From a virus, in the IMG/VR virus record IMGVR_UViG_3300034682_000176, positions 62,001 through 126,000 of that record: a stretch of 64,000 nt of DNA. One strand, 5' to 3'. Both the position numbers and the translations under genes were made by a program. This document shows, piece by piece, positions 14,722 through 22,548 of the stretch (the stretch's first letter is position 1; each line of letters opens with the position of its first letter). The notes beneath the pieces are model-generated. The model worked only from the letters and a program-made list of their open reading frames with translations, did no database searches and was not told the origin of the DNA.

Positions 14722-16647
14722 TTACGGCAGTGCTTTGATGTAGTACTCGTAGATGCCATCGTTCTTGGCTGTCCAGTCCGGCAGCTTGAACAAGGTTGGA
14801 TCAATGCCCGATTCTACAATCAAGGCAATGTAGTCGTTGGTACCTCCTCCGAACCCGGAGTAGTAGATAGTGCTTGTGATTGAGAAATACTTGATGGGAT
14901 TATTGACATCCCCATAACCCACCAACCCACCAATACAGTACACACGAGAGCTGGTCACAAACACAACTTGAGCACCGACACGGACCGGTAAAGATTGGGC
15001 GGATGTCCAGCTTCCCATTGTGCCGTCAGCATTGATGGTTGCACTGTGTACTTTTTGAGTGCCGGATGCATAAGAGACACTTCCGCCATTACCGGCACCT
15101 ATCCACGTTGATTGAAAACCAGTACCACCAATAGCATAAGCACGCTTTTGGGTCGAGACAATTCCAGCACTTTGATAACCGCTCAAACCAGTGACCGAGA
15201 ACCCCGGGTTATATGTAGACCAACCACCCAACGTCCCATCAGCATTAATGGCTGCGGAATAGCGAACATTGCCAAGAACGATGTGAACGTACGTTTTGGT
15301 TACCGAAATAATTGACAACACGGTGCTGACTGCCACCGGTACAGAACCGGCACTAACCCAGCTACCAATGGTGCCATCGGAGTTGATCGGAGCACGATAG
15401 ATAGAGCTTCGATAAGCGCTTCCATTGTACCCACCGATCATATAGACGTAGTTTTTGACTACAACCATAAACTGGCAGGAATTAGCAAATGGCAAATTGG
15501 TCGTTTTAGACCAAGCGCCAATGGTGCCATCTTCATTGATCTTGGCCATGTAGACCGAATTGAGGACAGTTTCTCCACCACTATCAGGCAAAAACGTCAT
15601 GGTGGACTGGCCGCCAAAAATGTATACGTAGCCCTTGGTCACCACCACCGATGCACTTGCTACACTAATTGGGAATGCGGAAGCCGCCGCCCAAGACCCC
15701 AACGTACCATTGGAGTTAATGGTCGTTGTATAGACTTTATTGATGGTTGCGGTATTTGAGGAGGTATCTGGACCTTGATAACCGCCGACCACATACACCC
15801 GGTTCTTGGTGACAAACGGGGTTGCGTGCGCAATAGTGATCGGGAAAGAACCAGCAGTCCCCATACCAAGACTGGTGGAGTTGTCCGTATCATTAAACGC
15901 ACCTTGTTGTGCCCAGGGTTGGCCAGCATAACCTGCCTCCCCGCCACTTCCGCCACTGGTGCTGTAAGTCAGACCAATGAGTGCAAACAGATCGGGATAC
16001 ACCGCACGCTCCACCCAAGCGCCGTTGGTGCGCAGATATTTGTCATGCGCCACGGTGTTAGGTTTGATGGCCAGGTCACCGACGTTTTGCGAACCAAACG
16101 TGCGGCTGGCAAACGAAGTCAAATAACCAAAGGTGGTGGCTTCCACTTCCGTGGTTGGAGCACGACTCAGCGTCAAGTTGTCGCTGAGTGCGGTGTTCTG
16201 GAAACCGACAGTGTTACGGATGTATGGGGTGGTGTTGGTAGTGTAACCATCCACACCGGTAGGGCGATTCTTGATCTCGCTGAAAGACAGCGATGGCAAG
16301 GCATTGTCTTGGGAGATGGGAAGGCCTGCGATGATCTGACCTTTGGCATTGACGGTGACACGGCTGTAGCTGCCGGATGCACCGACAGGACGCAAAACCA
16401 CCTGCGTCTTGTTATACAGACATACGTCACCATCGATGCCATCGGCAATCTTGTCTATCGGCACCACCCCACCTGTGATGTTTTCTACCGAAAGGTTGTA
16501 GGGGAAGTTATCGACGTAGTTCTTGGTGGCAGCTTCATTGGCAGTCATCGGCAAACGTGCCAGTGTCAAGTACCCCACCATGGTAAACCCTTCCAGCACC
16601 ACGCTTCGATCAAAAATGCCGGAGTTGGTAAACAACTTGATTTTCAT
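14722..16647 (-). CDS. Tail fibre / receptor-binding protein 1 with six-repeat propeller
   Basis: 641 residues from MKIKLF, the start shared by the paralogues; ATG 16653 two codons upstream is possible but sits against the AGAAAG site. The N-terminal 200 residues are the conserved fibre base (EAATK.YVD; Y-S-R-V-T-V-N-A-K-G). A collar-domain first half (YLRTNGAWVERAVYPDLFAL) is followed by six repeats of about 50 residues with V-T-K-x-x-V-Y-x-x-G-G and I-N-x-D-G-T-x-G-x-W, a Kelch-like beta-propeller. The collar second half (FKLPDW...YEYYIKALP) closes the protein. It shares a 76-base identical block with the next paralogue. Role: host recognition, inferred. Confidence 0.8.
   Translation of the reverse strand: MKIKLFTNSGIFDRSVVLEGFTMVGYLTLARLPMTANEAATKNYVDNFPYNLSVENITGGVVPIDKIADGIDGDVCLYNKTQVVLRPVGASGSYSRVTVNAKGQIIAGLPISQDNALPSLSFSEIKNRPTGVDGYTTNTTPYIRNTVGFQNTALSDNLTLSRAPTTEVEATTFGYLTSFASRTFGSQNVGDLAIKPNTVAHDKYLRTNGAWVERAVYPDLFALIGLTYSTSGGSGGEAGYAGQPWAQQGAFNDTDNSTSLGMGTAGSFPITIAHATPFVTKNRVYVVGGYQGPDTSSNTATINKVYTTTINSNGTLGSWAAASAFPISVASASVVVTKGYVYIFGGQSTMTFLPDSGGETVLNSVYMAKINEDGTIGAWSKTTNLPFANSCQFMVVVKNYVYMIGGYNGSAYRSSIYRAPINSDGTIGSWVSAGSVPVAVSTVLSIISVTKTYVHIVLGNVRYSAAINADGTLGGWSTYNPGFSVTGLSGYQSAGIVSTQKRAYAIGGTGFQSTWIGAGNGGSVSYASGTQKVHSATINADGTMGSWTSAQSLPVRVGAQVVFVTSSRVYCIGGLVGYGDVNNPIKYFSITSTIYYSGFGGGTNDYIALIVESGIDPTLFKLPDWTAKNDGIYEYYIKALP
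16061..16136 (-). repeat. 76-base identical block, copy 1
   Basis: Identical at every position to 18001-18076 in the neighbouring fibre gene, although sequences just outside it differ. It codes for the segment before the collar domain, which points to recent gene conversion. Confidence 0.85.
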
Positions 16648-16706
16648 ATCCATTCTTTCTACAAAGTACAAACGTCAGCTTGTCGATATTATCGAGTTGA
16701 ACTGCT

Positions 16707-16716
16707 TCAAATAGTT
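16707..16716 (-). promoter_or_regulatory. AACTATTTGA element before fibre 1
   Basis: Exact copy 60 bases before the start at 16647 and 11 bases past the preceding terminator. Confidence 0.6.
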
Positions 16717-16726
16717 AACGTACACA

Positions 16727-16760
16727 CACCCACACACTGCCAAACAGCAGTGTGTGGGTG
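16727..16760 (-). terminator. Terminator after fibre 2
   Basis: 14-bp perfect stem (16747-16760 with 16727-16740, loop 6), 7 bases past the stop at 16767. Confidence 0.65.
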
Positions 16761-16766
16761 CAGTGA

Positions 16767-18587
16767 TTACGCTGTAGCTTTAATGTAGTACTCGTAAATC
16801 CCATCTTTTTTGGAGGACAGATCAGGGAGTTTGAACTTGGTTGTGTCGTAAGACCACTCGGTCATGACAGTAAGGTAATCGTTAGTGCCGCCATTAAACG
16901 GTGTAGAGTAAACCGCCTTAACGATGGTGCTGTTGTTGTTGCCATTAATAATAATCAACCGGTTTTTAACGACCGCCGCTAAAAAAGCCCATGCCGGATA
17001 AGGTAAAGTGCTGCTACTTAGTGTCCATGACCCTAATACACCGTTGCTATCAATCGGGGCGTAGTAGATTGTATTTAGAGAGTAAGTTCCATCAAAACCG
17101 CCTAAGATGTACGCCATACTCTTAGTGACAATATATCTGGGACTAAAATTGATGTTGGGAAAATTAGGCATAGTAACCCATGTTCCAATACTGCCGTCTG
17201 CATTGACCGGTGCACGAAACACGGTGTTGGTGTAAAATGAACCGGTTTTAATTCCACCAATCAAGTAAATGTAAGAAGAGGTCAAAATGGGGCTACCGGC
17301 TGCCAACCCGTACGGTAAGGTAGTGCCAGCAGTCCAGCTACCAATGGTCCCATCTACGTTAATGGCTGCGCTATAAGTGCGATCTGACTTAGTTCCGTTT
17401 GACGTTGTAAACCCTAGGATGTGAACACGGTTATTGGTTGCTACAACCGTTGCATCAAAAATAGGCTCTGGAAACGTGCCGTAATTGCTCCAGCTGCCAA
17501 TGGTGCCGTCTGCGTTGATAGGGGCACTTAAAATGGTATTAATGTAATTGGTACCATTATTACCTCCCATTAGGAACAATCGGTTCTTAGTCATAAAGAC
17601 TGCCGGGGAATAAACTGCGCCAGGTAGCGAGCCAGCTACTGTCCATGCAGATGGTGTCCCATCCGCCGCAAGCGTGGCAGTGTAGATGGTCTGCGTGGCT
17701 ACAACTGCGTTAGTAAGTACACCACCCAGGGTATACATGCGGTTTTTGGTAACAATTAACTTAGAACCCCAAAGCTCTACAGGTAGAGAGTTTGGCAGCT
17801 GTGTCCAGGTAAACGTTGTAGGGTTTGTTTGTTCGTTGAGTGTTCCTTGCTGGACCCACGGCTCACCAGTAGCAGCTACAGGTATAGAGATAGGCACTAG
17901 TCCATACTGATCACCAATGGCACTGTAGAGTGTTTGGTAAGACGCCCTATCCAGTGTGGCACCGTTAGCTCGCAAATACTTGTTGTGAACAATGGTGTTG
18001 GGTTTGATGGCCAGGTCACCGACGTTTTGCGAACCAAACGTGCGGCTGGCAAACGAAGTCAAATAACCAAAGGTGGCAACTTCGGCACCAGCTGTTGGAG
18101 CACGAAACAAGGTCAGCGCCGAGCTGAACGCTGTGTTGTTGACATTGGCTGGTGTGCGGATATAGTTGGTGGGTGCTGCGGCATAACCGTCCACAGTGGT
18201 TGGTCGGCTCTTGATCTCTGAGAACAACAGAGAAGGGTCGGCGTTGTCCAGGTACACTGGGATGCCCGACACAATCTGGCCTTTGGAGTTGACTGTCACC
18301 CGACTGTAGCTGCCGGCCGCACCCACAGACTTCAAAGCCGTCTGGGAGGCATTGTAGGTGACAACGTCACCGGAGATTCCAGCCCCAATACGTTCGTAAC
18401 GAACTGGACCGCCAATAATTGCGTCTACCGACAGACCATAGGGAAGGTTGTCGACATAGCGCTTGGTGGCTGCTTCATTAGCAGTCATGGGGTTGCGCGC
18501 CAAAGTCAGATGCCCCACCATGGTGAAGCCTTCCAGGACCACGCTGCGGTCAAAGATACCAGAATTCGTGAACAGCTTGATTTTCAT
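16767..18587 (-). CDS. Tail fibre / receptor-binding protein 2 with six-repeat propeller
   Basis: 606 residues; AAGAGG precedes the ATG. It has the same architecture as fibre 1, and the first 45 residues differ from fibre 1 at only a few positions. The repeats carry the signatures LAADGTPSAW, INADGTIGSW, INVDGTIGSW, VNADGSIGTW and IDSNGVLGSW, plus a first divergent blade. The propeller surface loops differ strongly from the other copies while the base and collar are kept, as expected for alternative receptor specificities. The end is FKLPDLSSKKDGIYEYYIKATA. AT content of the propeller is higher than in the base, a sign of faster change or separate origin. Confidence 0.8.
   Translation of the reverse strand: MKIKLFTNSGIFDRSVVLEGFTMVGHLTLARNPMTANEAATKRYVDNLPYGLSVDAIIGGPVRYERIGAGISGDVVTYNASQTALKSVGAAGSYSRVTVNSKGQIVSGIPVYLDNADPSLLFSEIKSRPTTVDGYAAAPTNYIRTPANVNNTAFSSALTLFRAPTAGAEVATFGYLTSFASRTFGSQNVGDLAIKPNTIVHNKYLRANGATLDRASYQTLYSAIGDQYGLVPISIPVAATGEPWVQQGTLNEQTNPTTFTWTQLPNSLPVELWGSKLIVTKNRMYTLGGVLTNAVVATQTIYTATLAADGTPSAWTVAGSLPGAVYSPAVFMTKNRLFLMGGNNGTNYINTILSAPINADGTIGSWSNYGTFPEPIFDATVVATNNRVHILGFTTSNGTKSDRTYSAAINVDGTIGSWTAGTTLPYGLAAGSPILTSSYIYLIGGIKTGSFYTNTVFRAPVNADGSIGTWVTMPNFPNINFSPRYIVTKSMAYILGGFDGTYSLNTIYYAPIDSNGVLGSWTLSSSTLPYPAWAFLAAVVKNRLIIINGNNNSTIVKAVYSTPFNGGTNDYLTVMTEWSYDTTKFKLPDLSSKKDGIYEYYIKATA
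18001..18076 (-). repeat. 76-base identical block, copy 2
   Basis: Partner of 16061-16136. It lies in the same relative position of the paralogous gene. Confidence 0.85.
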
Positions 18588-18632
18588 AACAGACCTCTTG
18601 GAGCAAAATAGGGTATGGCGTTGTCGCGCTTA

Positions 18633-18642
18633 TCAAATAGTT
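18633..18642 (-). promoter_or_regulatory. AACTATTTGA element before fibre 2
   Basis: Exact copy 46 bases before the start at 18587, extended to AACTATTTGATAAG. Confidence 0.6.
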
Positions 18643-18651
18643 CTTGATCAT

Positions 18652-18687
18652 GACACCACCTCAGCGCCAAAACGCTACGGTGGTGTC
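18652..18687 (-). terminator. Terminator after fibre 3
   Basis: 9-bp outer stem (18679-18687 with 18652-18660) plus an inner AGCG/CGCT stem. It begins 7 bases past the stop at 18694. Confidence 0.6.
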
Positions 18688-18693
18688 GTTCAT

Positions 18694-20493
18694 TTACGGC
18701 AAAGCACGGATGAAGTATTCCAGCGGACCATAGGTCTTGTCGCTGTGGTCAGGCAGTTTGAACTGCGAAGTTGGGTTGATTGTGTTGGACAAGATCACAG
18801 CAATGTAATCATTCACACCCCCAAGGAAAGGTGTTTGATAAACAGTTGACACTGTAGTGTTGGCGTCCGAATACCCACCAAGAAGATAGATATACCCATT
18901 AGTCACGACAGCTTGACCGCCGTGTTGAGGACTTGGGAGATTAGTCCCCAACGACCAACTACCCAGTGTGCCATCGGTGTTGATTGGCGCAGTGTAAACG
19001 GTGTTTTTGCTGGTGTTGGCGCTATACCCACCCAAAATGTATACACGACTCTTGGTAACGATAGGTTGTGTGTGACTGACTGGAATTGGGAAAGAACCTG
19101 CCGAACTCCAACTACCCAGTGTGCCATCACTATTCACAAGTGCAGTGTAAATCACACTCAGAGATCCGTTGGCGTCTTGTCCTCCAATCAGGTACACCCG
19201 GTTCTTGGTCGTGACCACAGAGGCATTGCGAATGAAGTAAGGGAAATCGGGCTCAATCACCCAAGACCCCAAACTACCGTCCAAGCTAATCGGTGCGCTG
19301 TAAACCGCTTTAGTGTGTCCAGCATTGTTAGAACCTGCCAGCAGGTACGCCCGCTTTGTGGTCACAACAAGCTGTGCGTGAGCAAGCTCTTTTGGAAGTG
19401 AGGGACCGGTCACCCAACTCCCTAACGTTCCGTCGGCGTTGATGGGCGCATAACGAACTGCAGAAATGGTGGTAGTACCGTCGTACCCACCCAGCAAGTA
19501 CAACCGATTTTTGGTGACAAATGCCTGGGTCGCATACAAAGGTGTCGGCAGACTTGTTTCCAACTGCCAGCCAACCAAAGTGCCGTCTGGATTGAGCATG
19601 CTGCTGTAAACACCGGCACCAGTGCCAGAGCCTGAGTAATACCCCAACAGGTACACACGACTCTTGGTAACTACTGCTTGTGAGGAACCTACGGTAATAG
19701 GTAAATTGGTGCTGGGACTCCAGGTCAAACTTGCGGAGTTGGTCTGGTCGTTGAATGCGTACTGCTGGCGCCAAGGCTGACCCATGAACCCAAGAGGGTC
19801 GATGCTGTAAGTATCTCCAATGATCGCGTACAGTGCAGCGTAGGTGGTTTTGCTGATCACCCCGCCATTAGCACGCAAGTACTCAGCACCAGCAACACCA
19901 ATCGTAGAGATCTTCAGACTGCCGACTGGAGGGCGACCTACCATACCAGCAGTCTTGCCAGCGACATAAGCTTGCGTTGCCACGTGGTTAGGCAGTGTGG
20001 GTGTGACTTCACTCAGCAGGTTGCCGTCGATCTCGACATTGCTGTTAAAACCATTGGTCTTAATGGCATACCCCGAGGCGTCACCAATGTACCCTACAGT
20101 TGTTGTAGGACGGGCAGTGATGTTGGTAAATGGAAGGACCAACGGACCGCCGCCAGGTACTTGTTGGGCAGCTATCACACGGCCTTTCTCATTGACCGAA
20201 ACACGGTTGTAGACACCAGGCTGCACACCAGTGGACGACAGGTACACGTCTGTGCCGTTGAAGCCGACCAGATCACCACCGATACCGCCGATCAAATTGG
20301 CTTTGCGGATGGGTTTGCCGGAAATCATGCTGGCATCAAACACCGTTGGAAAACTGTCCACGTAACGCTTGGTCGCTGCTTCGCTGACGCTTTCGGGGTT
20401 GCGGTACAAGGTCAAGAAATCAAGGAGTGTGAAGCCATCCAGAAAGACGTTGTTCTGGAGAATGCCGTTGCTGGAAAAAAGTTTGATTTTCAC
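18694..20493 (-). CDS. Tail fibre / receptor-binding protein 3, GTG start
   Basis: 599 residues. The conserved VKIKLF start corresponds to GTG at 20493; no ATG is available at the paralogous position and the longer in-frame extension is absent from relatives. The base has EAATKRYVD and Y-N-R-V-S-V-N-E-K-G. Collar halves are EYLRANGGVISKTTYAALYA and FKLPDHSDK...LEYFIRALP. The propeller has six repeats, five carrying N-x-D-G-T/S-L. The initiator difference may lower its translation relative to the others. Role in host recognition is inferred from architecture. Confidence 0.8.
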   Translation of the reverse strand: MKIKLFSSNGILQNNVFLDGFTLLDFLTLYRNPESVSEAATKRYVDSFPTVFDASMISGKPIRKANLIGGIGGDLVGFNGTDVYLSSTGVQPGVYNRVSVNEKGRVIAAQQVPGGGPLVLPFTNITARPTTTVGYIGDASGYAIKTNGFNSNVEIDGNLLSEVTPTLPNHVATQAYVAGKTAGMVGRPPVGSLKISTIGVAGAEYLRANGGVISKTTYAALYAIIGDTYSIDPLGFMGQPWRQQYAFNDQTNSASLTWSPSTNLPITVGSSQAVVTKSRVYLLGYYSGSGTGAGVYSSMLNPDGTLVGWQLETSLPTPLYATQAFVTKNRLYLLGGYDGTTTISAVRYAPINADGTLGSWVTGPSLPKELAHAQLVVTTKRAYLLAGSNNAGHTKAVYSAPISLDGSLGSWVIEPDFPYFIRNASVVTTKNRVYLIGGQDANGSLSVIYTALVNSDGTLGSWSSAGSFPIPVSHTQPIVTKSRVYILGGYSANTSKNTVYTAPINTDGTLGSWSLGTNLPSPQHGGQAVVTNGYIYLLGGYSDANTTVSTVYQTPFLGGVNDYIAVILSNTINPTSQFKLPDHSDKTYGPLEYFIRALP

Positions 20494-20562
20494 GTCTGTC
20501 TCGCTTTCGGTTAAAGAGCAATCGATGAGGAGGTAACCAGACGGCTTAACAGTCTGGATCAA

Positions 20563-20572
20563 TCAAATAGTT
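20563..20572 (-). promoter_or_regulatory. AACTATTTGA element before fibre 3
   Basis: Exact copy 70 bases before the GTG at 20493 and 7 bases past the preceding hairpin. Confidence 0.6.
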
Positions 20573-20578
20573 AAAGAA

Positions 20579-20611
20579 ACCAGAGCTAGGGCATTGTGCC
20601 CTAGCTCTGGT
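20579..20611 (-). terminator. Terminator after fibre 4
   Basis: 15-bp perfect stem (20597-20611 with 20579-20593) and a 3-base loop. Confidence 0.65.
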
Positions 20612-20624
20612 CTATTGGACTGGT

Positions 20625-22424
20625 TTATTCCACCGCACGGATGAAGTATTCCATAACGCCATTTTTCAGGCTGGAGTAGTCAGGCAGTTTGAACTGCGTT
20701 TCATCTGGGACAAAACTGCTGATCAACGCCATGTAATCGTTGGTACCACCATTGAACGGGGTGCTGTATGTCGAGTTGATGTAAACCGAACCAGACCACC
20801 CTCCCAACAGGTAGAACTTGTTATTGACACACGCCCCTTGAGTTGCGGCCAACGCTACAGGCAAGGTACCCATCGAGCTCCAAATCCCCAGGCTGTCGTC
20901 CAAATTGATGGGGATGGTGTAGATTGACGTAATGGTTGCGGAATAACTCGCGCCACCCATAAAGTAAATGCGATTGCGAGTAGCAAAGGCATATGTGCAG
21001 TACGCAGCAATCGGTAGCTCCGGCCCGGTTGACCACGCACCCAGACTTCCATCAGCATTAATGGGAGCTGTGTACACCGTACTGATCGGGGCTGAACCAC
21101 TAAATCCGCCCAATAGATAAACACGGGTTTTGGTAACGATGGCTTGGGAGTTTGAAACACCGACCGGCAGACTTGTCGAACTGGTCCAGGCACCCAAGGT
21201 ACCATCCACGTTGATCGGGGCTTTGTAAACATTACCCACAAAAGTCGAACCGTTATACCCGCCAAGAAGGTAAACAAAGTTCTTGATAACAACAGGGCTG
21301 GACGACGCCAGACCTTGTGGAATGTTACCAGCACCAGACCAGACACCAATGGTACCATCGGCATTGATCGGAGCAGTGTAGATCTTGGATGTCACGCTGT
21401 ACAAACCTGTACCGGCACCCATGATATAGACACGGTTTTTGGTGATGATCACGTTGGCTTGGGTCAACACTTCTGGCAGTGGTGTAGCACTAGCCCAACT
21501 CCCTAGCGTGCCGTCTGCGTTGATCGGAGCAGTGTAGACGGCGGAAGTCCAAGTTGAGGTGGTAGTGCGACCACCCATCAGGTAGATGCGATTGGTTGTC
21601 ACGACGACAGAGCTGTCAGTCAAGTTGATAGGCAGTGACGTGCCTTGGGTAAAAGTGAAGCTGGTGGAGACATTGCCATTGAACGCATACTGCTGGCGCC
21701 AAGGTTGTCCCATGTAGCCTTCCGAGTTTTGATTGTTGTACGTGTCGCCAAGGACTGCGTATAATGCTGGGTAAGTGGTTTTGCTGAGCACACCGCCGTT
21801 GGCACGCAGGTACTCTGGACCACGGATTGCAGCAGTGGAGATCTTCAAGTCACCCACACGGATCTTTGGAACCATCGCACCAGCCTTCTGGTTCAGGTAA
21901 GAGCGCGTGGCAGCATGTCCACTGGTGGTGGGTGTCACACTTGTGTAAAGGTTGTCTGTAAGTGTCAAATTGCTGTTGATCCCGTTGGTTCGCACTGCAT
22001 AGCCGGACACATCATCCACATACCCCGATGCATTGACTGGGCGGTCGATAATGTTACCAAAATGCAACACCGAAGAACCACCGTAGGTCTCAGTGGTAGC
22101 GGCGATAATACGACCCTTGGCGTTGACGGTGACGCGGTTGTAAGAGCCGGGTTGAATACCGACACCCGACAGGTATGCGTCAGTCCCATTGAAACCGGCC
22201 AGATCTCCACCAAACCCACCCAACAGCAGAGCCTTCGGAATCACAGAACCGTTGATTTGGTTGACGTTGAACGTACTGGGGAAACTGTCAGCGTATCGCT
22301 TGGTAGCAGCTTCTTGGGGACCGTCTGGGTTGCGGTACAACGTCAAGAAATCCATCAAAGTGAACCCGTCCATGATCACGTTGTTTTGGAAGTTGCCGCT
22401 GTTAGAGAAAAGTTTGATTTTCAT
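20625..22424 (-). CDS. Tail fibre / receptor-binding protein 4 with six-repeat propeller
   Basis: 599 residues. Base: residues 1-200. Collar first half: 205-230 (EYLRANGGVLSKTTYPALYA). Propeller: about 250-565, with five I-N-x-D-x-x-L/I-G-x-W signatures and one divergent first blade; one repeat has NLDDSLGIW in place of N-x-D-G. Collar second half: about 575-599 (FKLPDYSSLKNGVMEYFIRAVE). The base is closest to fibre 3 (GFTLxDFLTLYRNP). No clear Shine-Dalgarno site is seen before the ATG, unlike the neighbours, so expression may be lower. Host-range role inferred. Confidence 0.8.
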   Translation of the reverse strand: MKIKLFSNSGNFQNNVIMDGFTLMDFLTLYRNPDGPQEAATKRYADSFPSTFNVNQINGSVIPKALLLGGFGGDLAGFNGTDAYLSGVGIQPGSYNRVTVNAKGRIIAATTETYGGSSVLHFGNIIDRPVNASGYVDDVSGYAVRTNGINSNLTLTDNLYTSVTPTTSGHAATRSYLNQKAGAMVPKIRVGDLKISTAAIRGPEYLRANGGVLSKTTYPALYAVLGDTYNNQNSEGYMGQPWRQQYAFNGNVSTSFTFTQGTSLPINLTDSSVVVTTNRIYLMGGRTTTSTWTSAVYTAPINADGTLGSWASATPLPEVLTQANVIITKNRVYIMGAGTGLYSVTSKIYTAPINADGTIGVWSGAGNIPQGLASSSPVVIKNFVYLLGGYNGSTFVGNVYKAPINVDGTLGAWTSSTSLPVGVSNSQAIVTKTRVYLLGGFSGSAPISTVYTAPINADGSLGAWSTGPELPIAAYCTYAFATRNRIYFMGGASYSATITSIYTIPINLDDSLGIWSSMGTLPVALAATQGACVNNKFYLLGGWSGSVYINSTYSTPFNGGTNDYMALISSFVPDETQFKLPDYSSLKNGVMEYFIRAVE

Positions 22425-22490
22425 AGTGACATCGCTTTCTAGTCAAAAGAGGGAACAAATAACCTTGTCGGGTAAATCGTTCAAGGTTTA

Positions 22491-22500
22491 TCAAATAGTT
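22491..22500 (-). promoter_or_regulatory. AACTATTTGA element before fibre 4
   Basis: Exact copy 67 bases before the start at 22424, directly after the long palindrome at 22507-22542. Confidence 0.6.
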
Positions 22501-22506
22501 AGTGAC

Positions 22507-22542
22507 GTAGAGTCAGAGTAGCCTAGGCTACTCTGACTCTAC
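22507..22542 (-). terminator. 36-base near-perfect palindrome after fibre 5
   Basis: 17-bp arms (22507-22523 and 22526-22542) separated by only two bases. It lies 7 bases past the stop at 22549 and could form a very stable hairpin or a cruciform. Confidence 0.65.
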
Positions 22543-22548
22543 TGGCGA

